Assembly: GCF_019090165.1 (NCBI RefSeq)
Contig: NZ_JAHRIB010000008.1
Span: 1 to 64,000 of the forward strand
Origin: Streptomyces sp. BV286
Lineage (GTDB): Bacteria; Actinomycetota; Actinomycetes; Streptomycetales; Streptomycetaceae
Direction: 5' to 3'
DNA length: 64,000 bases
Shown piece by piece: positions 15,822-26,860 of this stretch (position 1 is its first letter; every line of letters starts with the position of its first letter). A program made the position numbers and the translations under genes. The notes under the pieces were generated by a model. That model was not told the origin of the DNA, did not search any database, and saw only the letters and a program-made list of their open reading frames with translations.

Positions 15822-17204
15822 TCAGGAGGCCTTGGCCCTCTCCTCCGTCTTCGCGACGGCAGGAGCGGGCGCGGGCTTGGCGGCCTCGTAGAACTCCTCG
15901 CGAGGAGTCTCCATGGCGCCGAGCGAGACGACCTCACGCTTGAGGAACACGGCCAGCGTCCAGTCGGCGAAGACCCGGATCTTCCGGTTCCAGGTCGGCA
16001 TGGCCAGCCCGTGGTAACCACGGTGCATGTACCAGGCCAGCCGCCCCTTGAGCTTGATCTTCATCTTGCCCATGACGATCATCGCGACGCCCTTGTGCAG
16101 GCCGAGACCGGCGACCGCACCCTTGTTGGCGTGGCTGTACTCCTTCTGCGGGAAGCCCCGCATACCGGAGATCACGTTGTCGCCGAGGACCCGCGCCTGA
16201 CGCAGCGCGTGCTGGGCGTTCGGCGGGCACCAGGCGTTCTCGTTGCCGGCCTTGCGGCCGACGAGGTCCGGCACCTGCGCGTTGTCGCCGGCGGCCCAGA
16301 CGTAGTCCGTGCCCTGCACCTGGAGCGTGGTCCGCGTGTCCACGTGACCGCGCGGGCCGAGCGGCAGACCGAAGCGGGAGAGCACCGGGTTGGGCTTGAC
16401 GCCGGCCGTCCACACGATGGTGCTGGAGTCGACCTCCAGGCCGTTCTTCAGGACCACGTGGCCGTCGACGCAGGAGTCCATGGAGGTGGAGAGGTAGACC
16501 TCGACCCCACGTCCTTCGAGGTGCTCCTTGCCGTACTGGCCGAGCTTCGGGCCGACCTCGGGAAGGATCTTGTCCGCGGCGTCGACGAGGATGAAGCGCA
16601 TGTCCTCGCGGGACACGCTGGTGTAGTACTTGGCCGCGTCGCGGGCCATGTCCTCGACCTCACCGATGGTCTCCGCGCCCGCGAAGCCACCGCCGACGAA
16701 GACGAAGGTCAGCGCCTTGCGCCGGACCTCTTCGTCCGTCGTGGAGTCAGCCTTGTCGAGCTGCTCCAGCACGTGGTTGCGCAGGCCGATGGCCTCCTCG
16801 ATGCCCTTCATGCCGATGCCCTGCTCGGCGAGGCCGGGGATCGGGAAGGTGCGGGAGACCGCGCCCATCGCGATGACGAGGTAGTCGAAAGGCAGCTCGT
16901 ACGCCTCGCCCACGAGGGGGGAGATCGTGGCGACCTTGCGGTCCTGGTCGATGGTGGTGACCCGGCCGGTGAGGACTTCCGCCTTCGGCAGTACGCGTCG
17001 CAGCGGGACGACGACGTGCCGGGGCGAGATGCTGCCGGCTGCGGCTTCGGGGAGGAAGGGCTGGTAGGTCATGTACGACCGGGGGTCGACGACCGTGACG
17101 GTCGCCTCGCCGTAGCGCATCTTCTTGAGGATGCGCCGAGCTGCGTACAGGCCTACGTACCCACCGCCTACTACGAGGATCCTGGGACGCTCCGTGGTGC
17201 TCAT
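15822..17204 (-). CDS. ndh: Type II NADH dehydrogenase
   Basis: This 460-residue flavoprotein passes electrons from NADH to menaquinone without pumping protons. The FAD-binding fold appears as VVGGGYVGLYAARRI near the N-terminus, the NADH-binding fold as FVFVGGGFAGAE mid-sequence, and the second FAD segment as VWAAGDNAQVPD. The C-terminal region from about residue 370 is amphipathic and basic, fitting peripheral membrane attachment. ATG start at 17204. A Rex-type operator lies about 310 bp upstream, and ndh is a known Rex target in Streptomyces coelicolor, so expression probably follows the NADH/NAD+ ratio. Confidence 0.93.
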   Translation of the reverse strand: MSTTERPRILVVGGGYVGLYAARRILKKMRYGEATVTVVDPRSYMTYQPFLPEAAAGSISPRHVVVPLRRVLPKAEVLTGRVTTIDQDRKVATISPLVGEAYELPFDYLVIAMGAVSRTFPIPGLAEQGIGMKGIEEAIGLRNHVLEQLDKADSTTDEEVRRKALTFVFVGGGFAGAETIGEVEDMARDAAKYYTSVSREDMRFILVDAADKILPEVGPKLGQYGKEHLEGRGVEVYLSTSMDSCVDGHVVLKNGLEVDSSTIVWTAGVKPNPVLSRFGLPLGPRGHVDTRTTLQVQGTDYVWAAGDNAQVPDLVGRKAGNENAWCPPNAQHALRQARVLGDNVISGMRGFPQKEYSHANKGAVAGLGLHKGVAMIVMGKMKIKLKGRLAWYMHRGYHGLAMPTWNRKIRVFADWTLAVFLKREVVSLGAMETPREEFYEAAKPAPAPAVAKTEERAKAS

Positions 17205-17512
17205 GCCATCGAGTATCCACCCGCCTCAGGGGGGTCGCTCGTGCGCCCCTTCACAAGCTCCTTCACACCATCTGCTACACTCCGCCGCCCACGTGACCCA
17301 GGTCATGCATCAGCAGGGGAACCAGCGCCCGGTTCGGGCCGTTGTCAATGCCGCGTGAGCTGCCGCTCCGCCTCTTCGAACCCCCTGAACCACTCCCCTT
17401 TTTCATACGATCGCAGCACCCGCGGAACGCCCTGTTGATCATGCTCCGGGCCCGCCCGCGCCACCCATGGGGCCTACGGGGGTGAAAACATCGCCCATCA
17501 GGGCCGATTCTC

Positions 17513-17530
17513 TTGTGAAGAACTTCACGA
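17513..17530. promoter_or_regulatory. Rex operator (ROP-like) upstream of ndh
   Basis: TTGTGAA-GAAC-TTCACGA fits the Rex consensus (TTGTGAA, four bases, TTCACAA) with one change. Rex senses NADH and represses respiratory genes when NAD+ is plentiful. Apart from this site, the 17205-17681 gap holds only the ndh leader and no gene I can support. Confidence 0.8.
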
Positions 17531-17681
17531 AGTTTTCCGACGGGGTGTTGCCGGGGGCGTCCGGAAGGGCTCTCAAGGCCTTCCGGAGGCGCTCATACGT
17601 TATCCGACCTGCTCAGCCGAGGCTACCAACGGGTAGCAAAGAGGGCCCGGCTCGGGCCCGCTGACGCCCACCGAGACCTGC

Positions 17682-18632
17682 TCAGGCCCCTGCGGCGACG
17701 GACCAGGCGATGCCGTCGAGGATGTCGTGCTCGCTCACGACGACCTCGTGCGCGCCGGTCCTCTCCATGACCGCGAGCAGGACGAGGGCGCCCGCCCCGA
17801 TGACGTCGACGCGCCCCGGGTGCATCGAGGGGATCGCGGCCCGCTCGGTGTGCGTGGAGGCGAGCAGCCCCTCGGTGATCTCGCGGACGCGGTCGAGGGA
17901 GACCCGGGAGTGGTGGATGGCCTCGGAGTCGTACTCCGGAAGGTCCTGGGCGATCGCCGAGACGGTGGTGACGGATCCGGCGAGGCCGACGAGGGTGCGG
18001 GCCTCGCGCAGGGGCACGGTCTCCTCGGCGAGGTCGAGGGCCGCCTCGATGTCCGCGCGGATCGCCCGGATCTGCTCCTGGGTCGGCGGGTCGGTGACCA
18101 CCCCGTCCCGGACGAGGTGCCGTTCCGTCATCCGTACGCAGCCGATGTCCACCGAGCGGGCGCCCCGCACGTGGTCGTCGCCCACGACGAACTCGGTGGA
18201 GCCGCCGCCGATGTCGACCACGAGGTAGGGCCTGGCGAGGTCGTCGCGGCCCGTCAGCTCCTTGGTGGCGCCCGTGAACGAGAACTCGGCCTCCTGGTCG
18301 CCGGAGATGACCTCGGGCTCCACTCCCAGGATGTCGAGGACACCGCGGACGAACTCGTCCCGGTTCTCGGCGTCCCGGGAGGCCGAGGTCGCCACGAAGC
18401 GCAGCCGCTGCGCGCCGTGCTCCTTGATGACCGCCGCGTACTCCCGGCAGGCCGCGAAGGTGCGCTCCAGGGCCTCGGGGGCGAGCCGTCCCGTCCGGTC
18501 GACGCCCTGCCCGAGCCGGACGATCGTCATCCGCCGGTCCAGATCGACGAGTTCACCGGTCGCCGGGTCCGCGTCCGCGACGAGCAGCCGGATGGAGTTG
18601 GTACCGCAGTCGACGGCAGCGACGCGTGTCAT
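17682..18632 (-). CDS. ppx: Ppx/GppA family exopolyphosphatase
   Basis: This 316-residue protein belongs to the ASKHA-fold Ppx/GppA phosphatases, which remove terminal phosphate from polyphosphate or pppGpp. The phosphate-1 motif is DCGTNSIRLLV at residues 7-17 and the glycine-rich phosphate-2 motif is VVDIGGGSTEFVVG. The protein is the short actinobacterial form without the C-terminal HD domain. The ATG at 18632 lies seven bases after AGGAGA. It follows eno, ftsB and DUF501 on the same strand, a conserved actinobacterial order, but a 148-bp gap with a repeat copy separates it from DUF501. Confidence 0.88.
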   Translation of the reverse strand: MTRVAAVDCGTNSIRLLVADADPATGELVDLDRRMTIVRLGQGVDRTGRLAPEALERTFAACREYAAVIKEHGAQRLRFVATSASRDAENRDEFVRGVLDILGVEPEVISGDQEAEFSFTGATKELTGRDDLARPYLVVDIGGGSTEFVVGDDHVRGARSVDIGCVRMTERHLVRDGVVTDPPTQEQIRAIRADIEAALDLAEETVPLREARTLVGLAGSVTTVSAIAQDLPEYDSEAIHHSRVSLDRVREITEGLLASTHTERAAIPSMHPGRVDVIGAGALVLLAVMERTGAHEVVVSEHDILDGIAWSVAAGA

Positions 18633-18702
18633 GACGTGGTCTCCTGTTGCGATCGTTCGTCCCTGTCGAGGGCTCCGCCCCGGACCCCCGCTGCCCGGCC
18701 TT

Positions 18703-18745
18703 CTCCAGGGGCGCGGGGATCCGCGCGACCGGCCACGGCGGGCCC
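18703..18745. repeat. Dispersed GC-rich intergenic repeat, copy
   Basis: CAGGGGCGCGGGGATCCGCGCGACCGGCCACGG-type sequence between ppx and the DUF501 gene shares the core of the copies near 4500, 38049 and 49318. It is imperfectly self-complementary. Confidence 0.5.
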
Positions 18746-18780
18746 GCGCCCGGCACACCCGGCCCCGCCCGGCCCGGCGT

Positions 18781-19302
18781 TCACTCCGCCGGCGGCACCA
18801 CGCACGCGCCCTTGCGCCACCACTGCGGCAGCATCGCGATGGCCTCGTCGCCCAGGGGGTTGACCCCAGGACCCGCGGCCAGCGAGTGCGCGACGAGCAC
18901 ATGCAGGCACTTCACCCGGTCCGGCATCCCGCCCGCGCTCGGAAACCCTTCGAGGACCTCGATGGAGTCACGGCGGGCGATGTAGTCGTCGTGAGCGGCC
19001 CGGTAGGCGGCGGCCAGCTCGGGGTCCGTGGCGAGGCGGTCCGTCATCTCCTTCATGACCCCGTTCGCCTCCAGCGTGCCGATGGCGGAGGCCGCGCGCG
19101 GGCACGTCAGGTAGTACGTGGTCGGGAAGGGCGTGCCGTCGGGGAGCCGGGGAGCCGTCTCGACGACGTCGGGCTGCCCGCAGGGGCAGCGGTGCGCGAT
19201 CGCGCGCAGCCCGCGCGGCGGCCGCCCGAGCTGCTGCTTGAAGGCCTCGACGTCCGCGTCGGTGGGCTCGGTGCGCGGAGTGGGCTGCGGGGGCGTTTCC
19301 AT
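18781..19302 (-). CDS. DUF501 domain protein
   Basis: This 173-residue protein matches the DUF501 family found next to eno and ftsB in actinobacteria. It has cysteine motifs HRCPCGQP and YYLTCP and a histidine-containing KCLHVLVAHSLA segment, which could bind a metal ion. There is no signal peptide or membrane helix. It ends in a basic Trp-rich tail (PQWWRKGACVVPPAE). Genomic linkage to division and glycolysis genes is conserved, but the biochemical role is unknown. The ATG at 19302 lies 29 bp after the ftsB stop codon, so the two are probably cotranscribed. Confidence 0.85.
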   Translation of the reverse strand: METPPQPTPRTEPTDADVEAFKQQLGRPPRGLRAIAHRCPCGQPDVVETAPRLPDGTPFPTTYYLTCPRAASAIGTLEANGVMKEMTDRLATDPELAAAYRAAHDDYIARRDSIEVLEGFPSAGGMPDRVKCLHVLVAHSLAAGPGVNPLGDEAIAMLPQWWRKGACVVPPAE

Positions 19303-19331
19303 GCTGTGGGGTCTGCGTCCTTCTGGTCAGG

Positions 19332-19808
19332 TCACTGGTCGGAGGCGTCGGCCTTGTCGACGCCGTCCCAGACGTTGGCGTACCAGGCCCGGTCGGCCGC
19401 CGTCTGATCCGTACGCGTCTTCTTCGCCGCGTCGGGGTCGATCACGATGTAGCCGGTCTCACCCGGCATCACGTAGTGCAGCCGTTCCCGGATGCGCTGC
19501 TCGGCGTACGCGTCGTCCTGCCACCGCGCCTTCAGGTCACGCAGCTGCTCGACCCGCTCGCGGGCCTGCTCGCGCTGCTGCTGGAGGTCGGCGACCTCGG
19601 CACGCTGGGAGACGTACTGCCTTATGGGATAGGCGAGGGCCACGACGAGCGAGCAGAGGACCAGGGCGAGGAGCGCCGCGCGGCCGGTCAGCCGTGAGCG
19701 GTGCGCCTGCCGTTTGGTCTGGGAGCGGTAGACGCGGGCCGCGGTCTGCTCGCCGAGCGCCCGCAGCCTGGTCGCGGTGGAGAACCGGTCACGGTCCTTC
19801 ACAGCCAT
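19332..19808 (-). CDS. Septum formation initiator FtsB/DivIC
   Basis: This 158-residue bitopic protein has a basic cytoplasmic N-terminus, one membrane helix at about residues 44-62 (LLALVLCSLVVALAY), and an extracytoplasmic coiled coil (VSQRAEVADLQQQREQARER onward). The short motif RLHYVMPGETGYIV that follows is typical of FtsB/DivIC. It would bridge FtsL and FtsQ in the divisome and activate septal wall synthesis. Position between eno and DUF501 is the normal actinobacterial context. The C-terminal 35 residues are hydrophilic and probably disordered. Confidence 0.9.
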   Translation of the reverse strand: MAVKDRDRFSTATRLRALGEQTAARVYRSQTKRQAHRSRLTGRAALLALVLCSLVVALAYPIRQYVSQRAEVADLQQQREQARERVEQLRDLKARWQDDAYAEQRIRERLHYVMPGETGYIVIDPDAAKKTRTDQTAADRAWYANVWDGVDKADASDQ

Positions 19809-19827
19809 CTGTCCCGCCTCCCCGATA

Positions 19828-19880
19828 CGTACGTACGTCCCCGCACACGGTACGGGACCGGGTACGGGGACGTACGTACG
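19828..19880. terminator. Large hairpin between eno and ftsB
   Basis: A perfect 16-bp inverted repeat (19828-19843 with 19865-19880) made of alternating CGTACGTACG encloses a 21-nt loop. It follows the eno stop codon on the minus strand and could terminate most eno transcripts while letting some continue into ftsB. Confidence 0.6.
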
Positions 19881-19912
19881 ACGGGGCTGTCACCCCATGT
19901 CGCGGGCCGGAC

Positions 19913-21460
<1,548 letters not shown>

Positions 21461-21603
21461 CTATGGGGGACACGGATGTGAGGGCGCTGTGGTTCAGCCG
21501 CGATTCGACGGCGGGCCTCAGTTCCGGCCGAGGCTGAGCGGCCAGGGCCTCGGCCGGGACATGGCGCCCCGCCGGTCGAAGTGGGGGTCGCGGCCGCCGG
21601 ACG

Positions 21604-22314
<711 letters not shown>

Positions 22315-22319
22315 TCACC

Positions 22320-22520
22320 GACGCCTGCGAGGTGAGCTGTCGGGTTCGGGCCGAGTGAGTTGCCCGGCCGCGCGACACTGCTGTCACGCGGCTTAACCCC
22401 AAGCCGTACCTGGTCTCGACGACCGGGTCCGGCACTTACCTTGGGTCCCCCGCTCCTGCCTACGGCGCTTGACGCGACGACTGTTCCCGTACGGCCGTTG
22501 GCAGGATTCGGCGTTGCGAC
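22320..22520 (-). ncRNA. ydaO/yuaA c-di-AMP riboswitch
   Basis: On the minus strand the leader carries the conserved ydaO blocks in order: an upstream CGCAACGCCGAATCC element, GAGCGGGGGACCCAA, TTGGGGTTAA, and CCCGACAGCTCACCTCGCAGGC. The last block ends about 20 nt before the rpf start codon, so ligand binding can control expression of the muralidase directly. c-di-AMP binding is established for this class, and control of an rpf gene by it is known in Streptomyces coelicolor. Confidence 0.9.
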
Positions 22521-22678
22521 CGTCGGGGCTCACGAGTGGCGAGCGGTCACGACCGTAGACACGGAATCCACCGGATTTCAAAGACGATCAGGCTCTTGAG
22601 ATCCATGTCTCACTTTCACCAAACCGGACATTCAGCGCGAACTACCGCTGGTTTTCGCCCGATTCGGCGCCTTGGTCA

Positions 22679-23602
22679 CTACTTGCTCGCCGCGGGCTCA
22701 CTGCCGAGGTCGAGCCTCTGACCGGGAAGGATGAGGTCCGGGTCGGAGCCGATGGTCTCCTCGTTCGCGGCGTAGAGCGCGCGCCACCCGCCCTTGAGGT
22801 CAAGGGAGTCGGCGATGCTCCAGAGACTGTCCCCGGAGCGGACCCCGTACGAGCCGTCCTCGGTGGCGACGCGCGAGGCGCTGTCCCCGCGGGAGGCGTG
22901 CCGGCCGGCGGAGTCGCCCGCGCGGGCACCGGTGGCGTCGTCGGCGCTGCCGCCGCGATGGCGGCCGGATCCGTCCGCGTCCGCCGAAGCGTCGCCGCTT
23001 CGGGACGACTTGTCCGAGTCGTCACCCTTCGTCGCGTCGCCCGTGGAGGAGCTGTCCGCATCCTGTGCGTCCGCGTCGGCGTCACTGCCGGAGTCGTTCG
23101 AGGAACTCGTCCCGCTGTCGGCGGACGAGTCGGACTTCGTACTGTTGTCACTCTTTGTCGCGTCCGGGTCGGGCGACGGACTGGCGGAGTCCTCGGCGAG
23201 GCCCGTGTCGACGTCGGCCGAGTCGGAGCCCTGCGTCAGCCCGGCGACGAGACCGCAGGTCGCCCAGGCGCTCGTCCCCTTGGCCGCGAGGACCTTCTCG
23301 GCGACGGCTATCTGCTGCGAGCGGCTGGCCTGGTCGGCGCTCGGCGCGTAGTCGAGACCGCCGTGACCCTCCCACGTCTCCTGGCTCATCTGGAGTCCGC
23401 CGTAGAGGCCGTTGCCGGAGTCGGCACTCCACGAGCCGCCGCTCTCGCACTCCGCGACCGCGTCCCAGGTGGTACCGCTGGCGGCACTCGCACCGGACGC
23501 GCCGAGCAGGGGGATCGCGATGGCCGATCCGGTCACGCCCGCCGCGACGAGGAGCGCCGGAGCCTGGCGGGGGCGACGGTGACGACCGTTCCCGGAGAGC
23601 AT
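22679..23602 (-). CDS. Second resuscitation-promoting-factor-like muralidase with LysM
   Basis: This 307-residue paralogue of the neighbouring gene has a signal peptide (about 1-40), an Rpf domain with catalytic E53 (VAECESGGSW, YGGLQMSQETW), and a C-terminal LysM (YGVRSGDSLWSIADSL, ending in LILPGQRLDLG). Between them lies an extraordinary linker of about 130 residues made almost only of Ser, Asp, Ala, Thr and Gly, which should be extended and strongly acidic. The ATG at 23602 is preferred because the upstream extension is non-coding in character. Its leader shows none of the ydaO blocks, so control differs from its neighbour. Confidence 0.9.
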   Translation of the reverse strand: MLSGNGRHRRPRQAPALLVAAGVTGSAIAIPLLGASGASAASGTTWDAVAECESGGSWSADSGNGLYGGLQMSQETWEGHGGLDYAPSADQASRSQQIAVAEKVLAAKGTSAWATCGLVAGLTQGSDSADVDTGLAEDSASPSPDPDATKSDNSTKSDSSADSGTSSSNDSGSDADADAQDADSSSTGDATKGDDSDKSSRSGDASADADGSGRHRGGSADDATGARAGDSAGRHASRGDSASRVATEDGSYGVRSGDSLWSIADSLDLKGGWRALYAANEETIGSDPDLILPGQRLDLGSEPAASK

Positions 23603-23810
23603 GCGATGGCCTTTCACGTGACAGCAGGGAATGCGCAAAGGACACAGCGGATGCTGCCGTTTGCGACTGCTGCGACGGGTGGGACCAGCCGCATTGATGG
23701 GTGAACGTATAGGCACTCGAACTCTTGTCACAAGTCGATGCAGGGCGGATAACGTGAAGATCACAAAGTTGACGGCGTCTCACGTTCCGTCGGGTTCGGT
23801 GATACCCCTC

Positions 23811-25097
23811 TCAGGACTTCGCGACCGGGGTGAACTCCACCGGAAGCGTGCGCAATCCCCGCATGATGAGCCCCCCACGCCACCTCAAATCGGCGGAATC
23901 CCCCGCGAGTTGCAGGTCGGGCAGGCGGGTCAGGAGTGTGTTCAGCGCGGTCTGGCCCTCCAGCCGGGCCAGGGGCGCGCCGAGGCAGTAGTGGATGCCG
24001 TGGCCGTAACCGAGGTGCTGGTTGTCACGGCGGGAGAGGTCGAGGGTGTCGGGCTCCGCGAACCGCTCGGGATCGCGGTCGGCCGCCGCGAGCACGACGA
24101 GTACGGGGTCTCCGGTGGCGATGTCCTGGCCGCCGATGCTGAGCCGTTCGGTGGCGAAACGCCAGGTGGCCAGCTCCACGGGCCCGTCGTAGCGGAGCAG
24201 TTCCTCGACGCCCGTCTCCAGGAGGTCCGTGTGCCCGGCCGCCAGCGAGCCCTGCAGCCGGCGGCGCTGCTCGGGGTGGGTGAGCAGCGCGTACGTGCCG
24301 TTCCCGATCAGGTTGACGGTTGTCTCAAAACCGGCGAAGAGAAGGATGAAGGCCATTGCCGCGGCCTCGTTCTCGGTGAGGTGCTCGCCGTGGTCCGAGG
24401 ACCGGATGAGACCGGAGATGAGGTCCTCGCCCGGGGCGGGCCGGTCCGTGAGTTCCTCGCGCTTGCGGTGGATGAGCTCGGCGAGATAGCCGCGCATCTT
24501 CTTGACCGACCGGGCGACGCCGCCTCTCGGTCCTCCCCCGTGCCGGATCATCATCCCGGCCCAGTCCCGGAAGTCGTCCTGGTCCTCGCGCGGGACGCCG
24601 AGGAGATCGCAGATGGCGTGGATGGGGAGCGGGAAGGCGAACTCGTGGATGAGGTCGGCCTCCCCCTTCTCCGCGAACCCGTCGATCAGCCGGTCCGTCA
24701 GCTCCTGGACCCGGGGCGCGAATTCGGCGACCCGCCGGGGTGTGAACGCCTTGCTGACGAGCCGCCGGAGACGGGTGTGGTCCGGCGGGTCGATGTTGAG
24801 CAGATGCGTCATCAGCTCGGCCTTCCGCTCCCCCGGAATGCCCGTCTTGCCCTTCGCGTGCGCCGGTTCGGCATGATGCGCGGGGTTCTTGCTGAGCCGG
24901 GCGTCGGCGAGGGCCTGCTTGGCGTCCGCGTAACGGGTGACCAGCCAGGCCTCCACTCCGCTGGGCAGCTTCGTCCTGTGCACGGGCTCGTGTTCGCGCA
25001 GCCACGCGTACGCCGGGTAGGGGTCGGTGGCGAACTCCCAGGTGAAGAGTTCGGGGGCGGGATCCCCCGCGGGCGGCTCAACAGGTGTTTCGGTCAC
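23811..25097 (-). CDS. Cytochrome P450 (CYP107-like)
   Basis: This 428-residue soluble bacterial P450 has the I-helix oxygen motif FAGFETT, the K-helix E-x-x-R as EELLR, the meander region around RDPERFAEPDTLDLSR, and the heme-thiolate loop GYGHGIHYCLGAPLARLE with the axial cysteine. It would hydroxylate an unknown small molecule using electrons from a ferredoxin partner. No ferredoxin, reductase or biosynthetic genes lie beside it. The position between rpf genes and mazG is conserved in streptomycetes as far as I recall, suggesting a general rather than a cluster-specific role. Confidence 0.9.
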   Translation of the reverse strand: MTETPVEPPAGDPAPELFTWEFATDPYPAYAWLREHEPVHRTKLPSGVEAWLVTRYADAKQALADARLSKNPAHHAEPAHAKGKTGIPGERKAELMTHLLNIDPPDHTRLRRLVSKAFTPRRVAEFAPRVQELTDRLIDGFAEKGEADLIHEFAFPLPIHAICDLLGVPREDQDDFRDWAGMMIRHGGGPRGGVARSVKKMRGYLAELIHRKREELTDRPAPGEDLISGLIRSSDHGEHLTENEAAAMAFILLFAGFETTVNLIGNGTYALLTHPEQRRRLQGSLAAGHTDLLETGVEELLRYDGPVELATWRFATERLSIGGQDIATGDPVLVVLAAADRDPERFAEPDTLDLSRRDNQHLGYGHGIHYCLGAPLARLEGQTALNTLLTRLPDLQLAGDSADLRWRGGLIMRGLRTLPVEFTPVAKS

Positions 25098-25176
25098 CTC
25101 TCGACGGTATCGGCAGGGGTGACGTGAGCCCGCCCGGCGTCTTCACGGACCGTGACCGCCCTCCGGGGCCGGACGG

Positions 25177-26145
25177 TCAGTCCTCGCCGGCCCGTATCGC
25201 GTCCCGGTAGGCCCGCGCCGCCGCGCGCAGTGCCGCCTCCGGGTCCACGCCCTGTTCCTCGGCCCGCACCGCCAGGGCCAGCAGTTCGTAGCCGACGCCC
25301 TCGCCCCGGGGCAGGGCGACCTCGAGGCCCGCCGTGCGGGCGCGGGACGCCAGCTTGGCGGCGAGCGCGAGACCGGGCTGGCCGAGGGGGACGCCTTCCG
25401 TGACGGACGTCCGCTGCTTCTCCACCGCCTTGGTGCGCAGCCAGTGCTCCTTGACCTCTTCGGGGGTCGAGGCGCTCTCGTCGCCGAACACGTGCGGATG
25501 GCGGTGGATCAGCTTGGTGACGATGCCGGCCGCCACGTCGTCGATGGAGAAGGGCTCCGATCCGTCCTCCGGGCTGCCCTCCTCGGCGATCCGGGCGTGG
25601 AAGACGACCTGGAGCAGTACGTCGCCGAGCTCCTCGCGCAGCTCGTGCCGGTCGCCCTCCTCGATGGCCTCGACGAGTTCGTACGCCTCCTCGATGCCGT
25701 ACTTGGCGAGGCCCTTGTGGGTCTGCTGGGACGACCAGGGGCACTCGACGCGGATGCGGTCCATGACCTGGACGAGGTCGAGGAGCCGGGCGCCCGGCAG
25801 GTCGTAGGAGGCGGGGAGCAGTTCGAGGTCGGGCATCGGGACGCGGCCCGTCCCGGCGAGGCGGGCCAGGCCGTCGGTCAGGCGCGGTTCGCCCTCGCCG
25901 GTGGCGACGACCGCGACCGTGTGCCCTCCGGCGCAGGCGTCGACCAGCTCCTGGGCGTCCGGCGCGACCTCGTCGACCTGGACGCCCGCCTCGCGCAGGT
26001 ACGGCAGCTGGGGGTGCGCGCCGTCCGCGCACAGGACGCGGTCGGCGCCGTGCAGCGCCTGCCATGCGGGCCAGGACAGCAGTCCGGGCGCGACGCGGTG
26101 GCTGGTGGTGAGCAGGACGATGCGCCCCGGGCTGGATGCGTTCAC
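25177..26145 (-). CDS. mazG: Nucleoside triphosphate pyrophosphohydrolase MazG
   Basis: MazG hydrolyses NTPs and dNTPs, including damaged ones, to monophosphates and pyrophosphate. The all-alpha catalytic motif is clear: EEAYELVEAIEEG followed by ELREELGDVLLQVVFH, giving the E-x-x-E and E-x-x-D metal ligands. The N-terminal ~95 residues (IVLLTTSHRVAPGLLSWPAW) are the short extra domain seen in actinobacterial forms. The start is uncertain: GTG at 26145 (322 aa) agrees with the usual N-terminus, while another in-frame GTG lies at 26163; neither has a strong ribosome site. Confidence 0.85.
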   Translation of the reverse strand: MNASSPGRIVLLTTSHRVAPGLLSWPAWQALHGADRVLCADGAHPQLPYLREAGVQVDEVAPDAQELVDACAGGHTVAVVATGEGEPRLTDGLARLAGTGRVPMPDLELLPASYDLPGARLLDLVQVMDRIRVECPWSSQQTHKGLAKYGIEEAYELVEAIEEGDRHELREELGDVLLQVVFHARIAEEGSPEDGSEPFSIDDVAAGIVTKLIHRHPHVFGDESASTPEEVKEHWLRTKAVEKQRTSVTEGVPLGQPGLALAAKLASRARTAGLEVALPRGEGVGYELLALAVRAEEQGVDPEAALRAAARAYRDAIRAGED

Positions 26146-26212
26146 ACCCCGAACGTAACCCACGCCGCCGACAAGATGGTCATGGCTGTGGACAGCGCGG
26201 GGGTGCCCGGTG

Positions 26213-26860
26213 CTAAGCCGATTCGCGGCTTCCTGCCGAGGTGACCTCGCGCAGCCACGGCAGCTTGGCGTCGACGCGGCTGCTCTTCTCGACGTCCCAG
26301 GTGCCGTAGCGGGGGTTCAGGTCGACGCCCAGCTTCTTGGACGCCTCCGACAGCGCCTTCCAGAAGGCGGGCTGGCTGGTCTCCGTGCCGAGCGCGGTGG
26401 CCAGCTTCTGGGCCTCGATCTGGACGCGGAGGTTGTCGTCGAGCCGCTCCGGCGGGACCCCGTACTGCTGGAGCCAGGCCACTTCCAGGGCTTTGGCGTC
26501 GCCCGCCTGCTGTTCCAGACCCGCGCGGGCCTGCTGGATCTCCTTGCGGGTGACGGTCACACCGGCGTCCTTGGCCGCCTGGTGCAGGACGCGGTCGAGG
26601 ACCATGCCGTGCAGGGTGTCGCGGGTGAGGCCGCCGGACTTGGCGATGGCCTGCTCGTACTGCGCCTCGCCCGTGGTGGCGGCCCGCTGCGCGGTCCGTA
26701 CCTCGTTCACCCGGTTCTCCAGCTGGGAGACCGTGATGCGGTCGGCGCCGACGACGGCCGCGGCACCGGGGTGCGCGTCGTTGCCGCAGGCGGCGAGGAG
26801 GGGGGCCGCGGTGACGAGTGCGGCGGAGAGGAGGAGCGCGGTGCGACGGCGGCGGTGCAA
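26213..26860 (-). CDS. SurA-N-domain-like lipoprotein
   Basis: This 215-residue protein has a lipoprotein signal (HRRRRTALLLSAALV, lipobox LLAAC with C25) and then a helical region resembling the SurA/trigger-factor chaperone N-domain (VVGADRITVSQLENRVNEVR). It lacks a recognisable parvulin prolyl-isomerase domain. It is probably a surface-anchored folding helper. The start codon is TTG at 26860: AGGAGG lies six bases upstream and the signal peptide then begins at once. Earlier in-frame starts would place about 50 polar residues before the signal. Confidence 0.83.
   Translation of the reverse strand: MHRRRRTALLLSAALVTAAPLLAACGNDAHPGAAAVVGADRITVSQLENRVNEVRTAQRAATTGEAQYEQAIAKSGGLTRDTLHGMVLDRVLHQAAKDAGVTVTRKEIQQARAGLEQQAGDAKALEVAWLQQYGVPPERLDDNLRVQIEAQKLATALGTETSQPAFWKALSEASKKLGVDLNPRYGTWDVEKSSRVDAKLPWLREVTSAGSRESA

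Noticed and set aside
23603..23810. A second ydaO riboswitch before the second rpf gene
   Set aside because: The conserved GGGGGACCCA, TTGGGGT and CAGCTNACCTCG blocks are absent from this leader.
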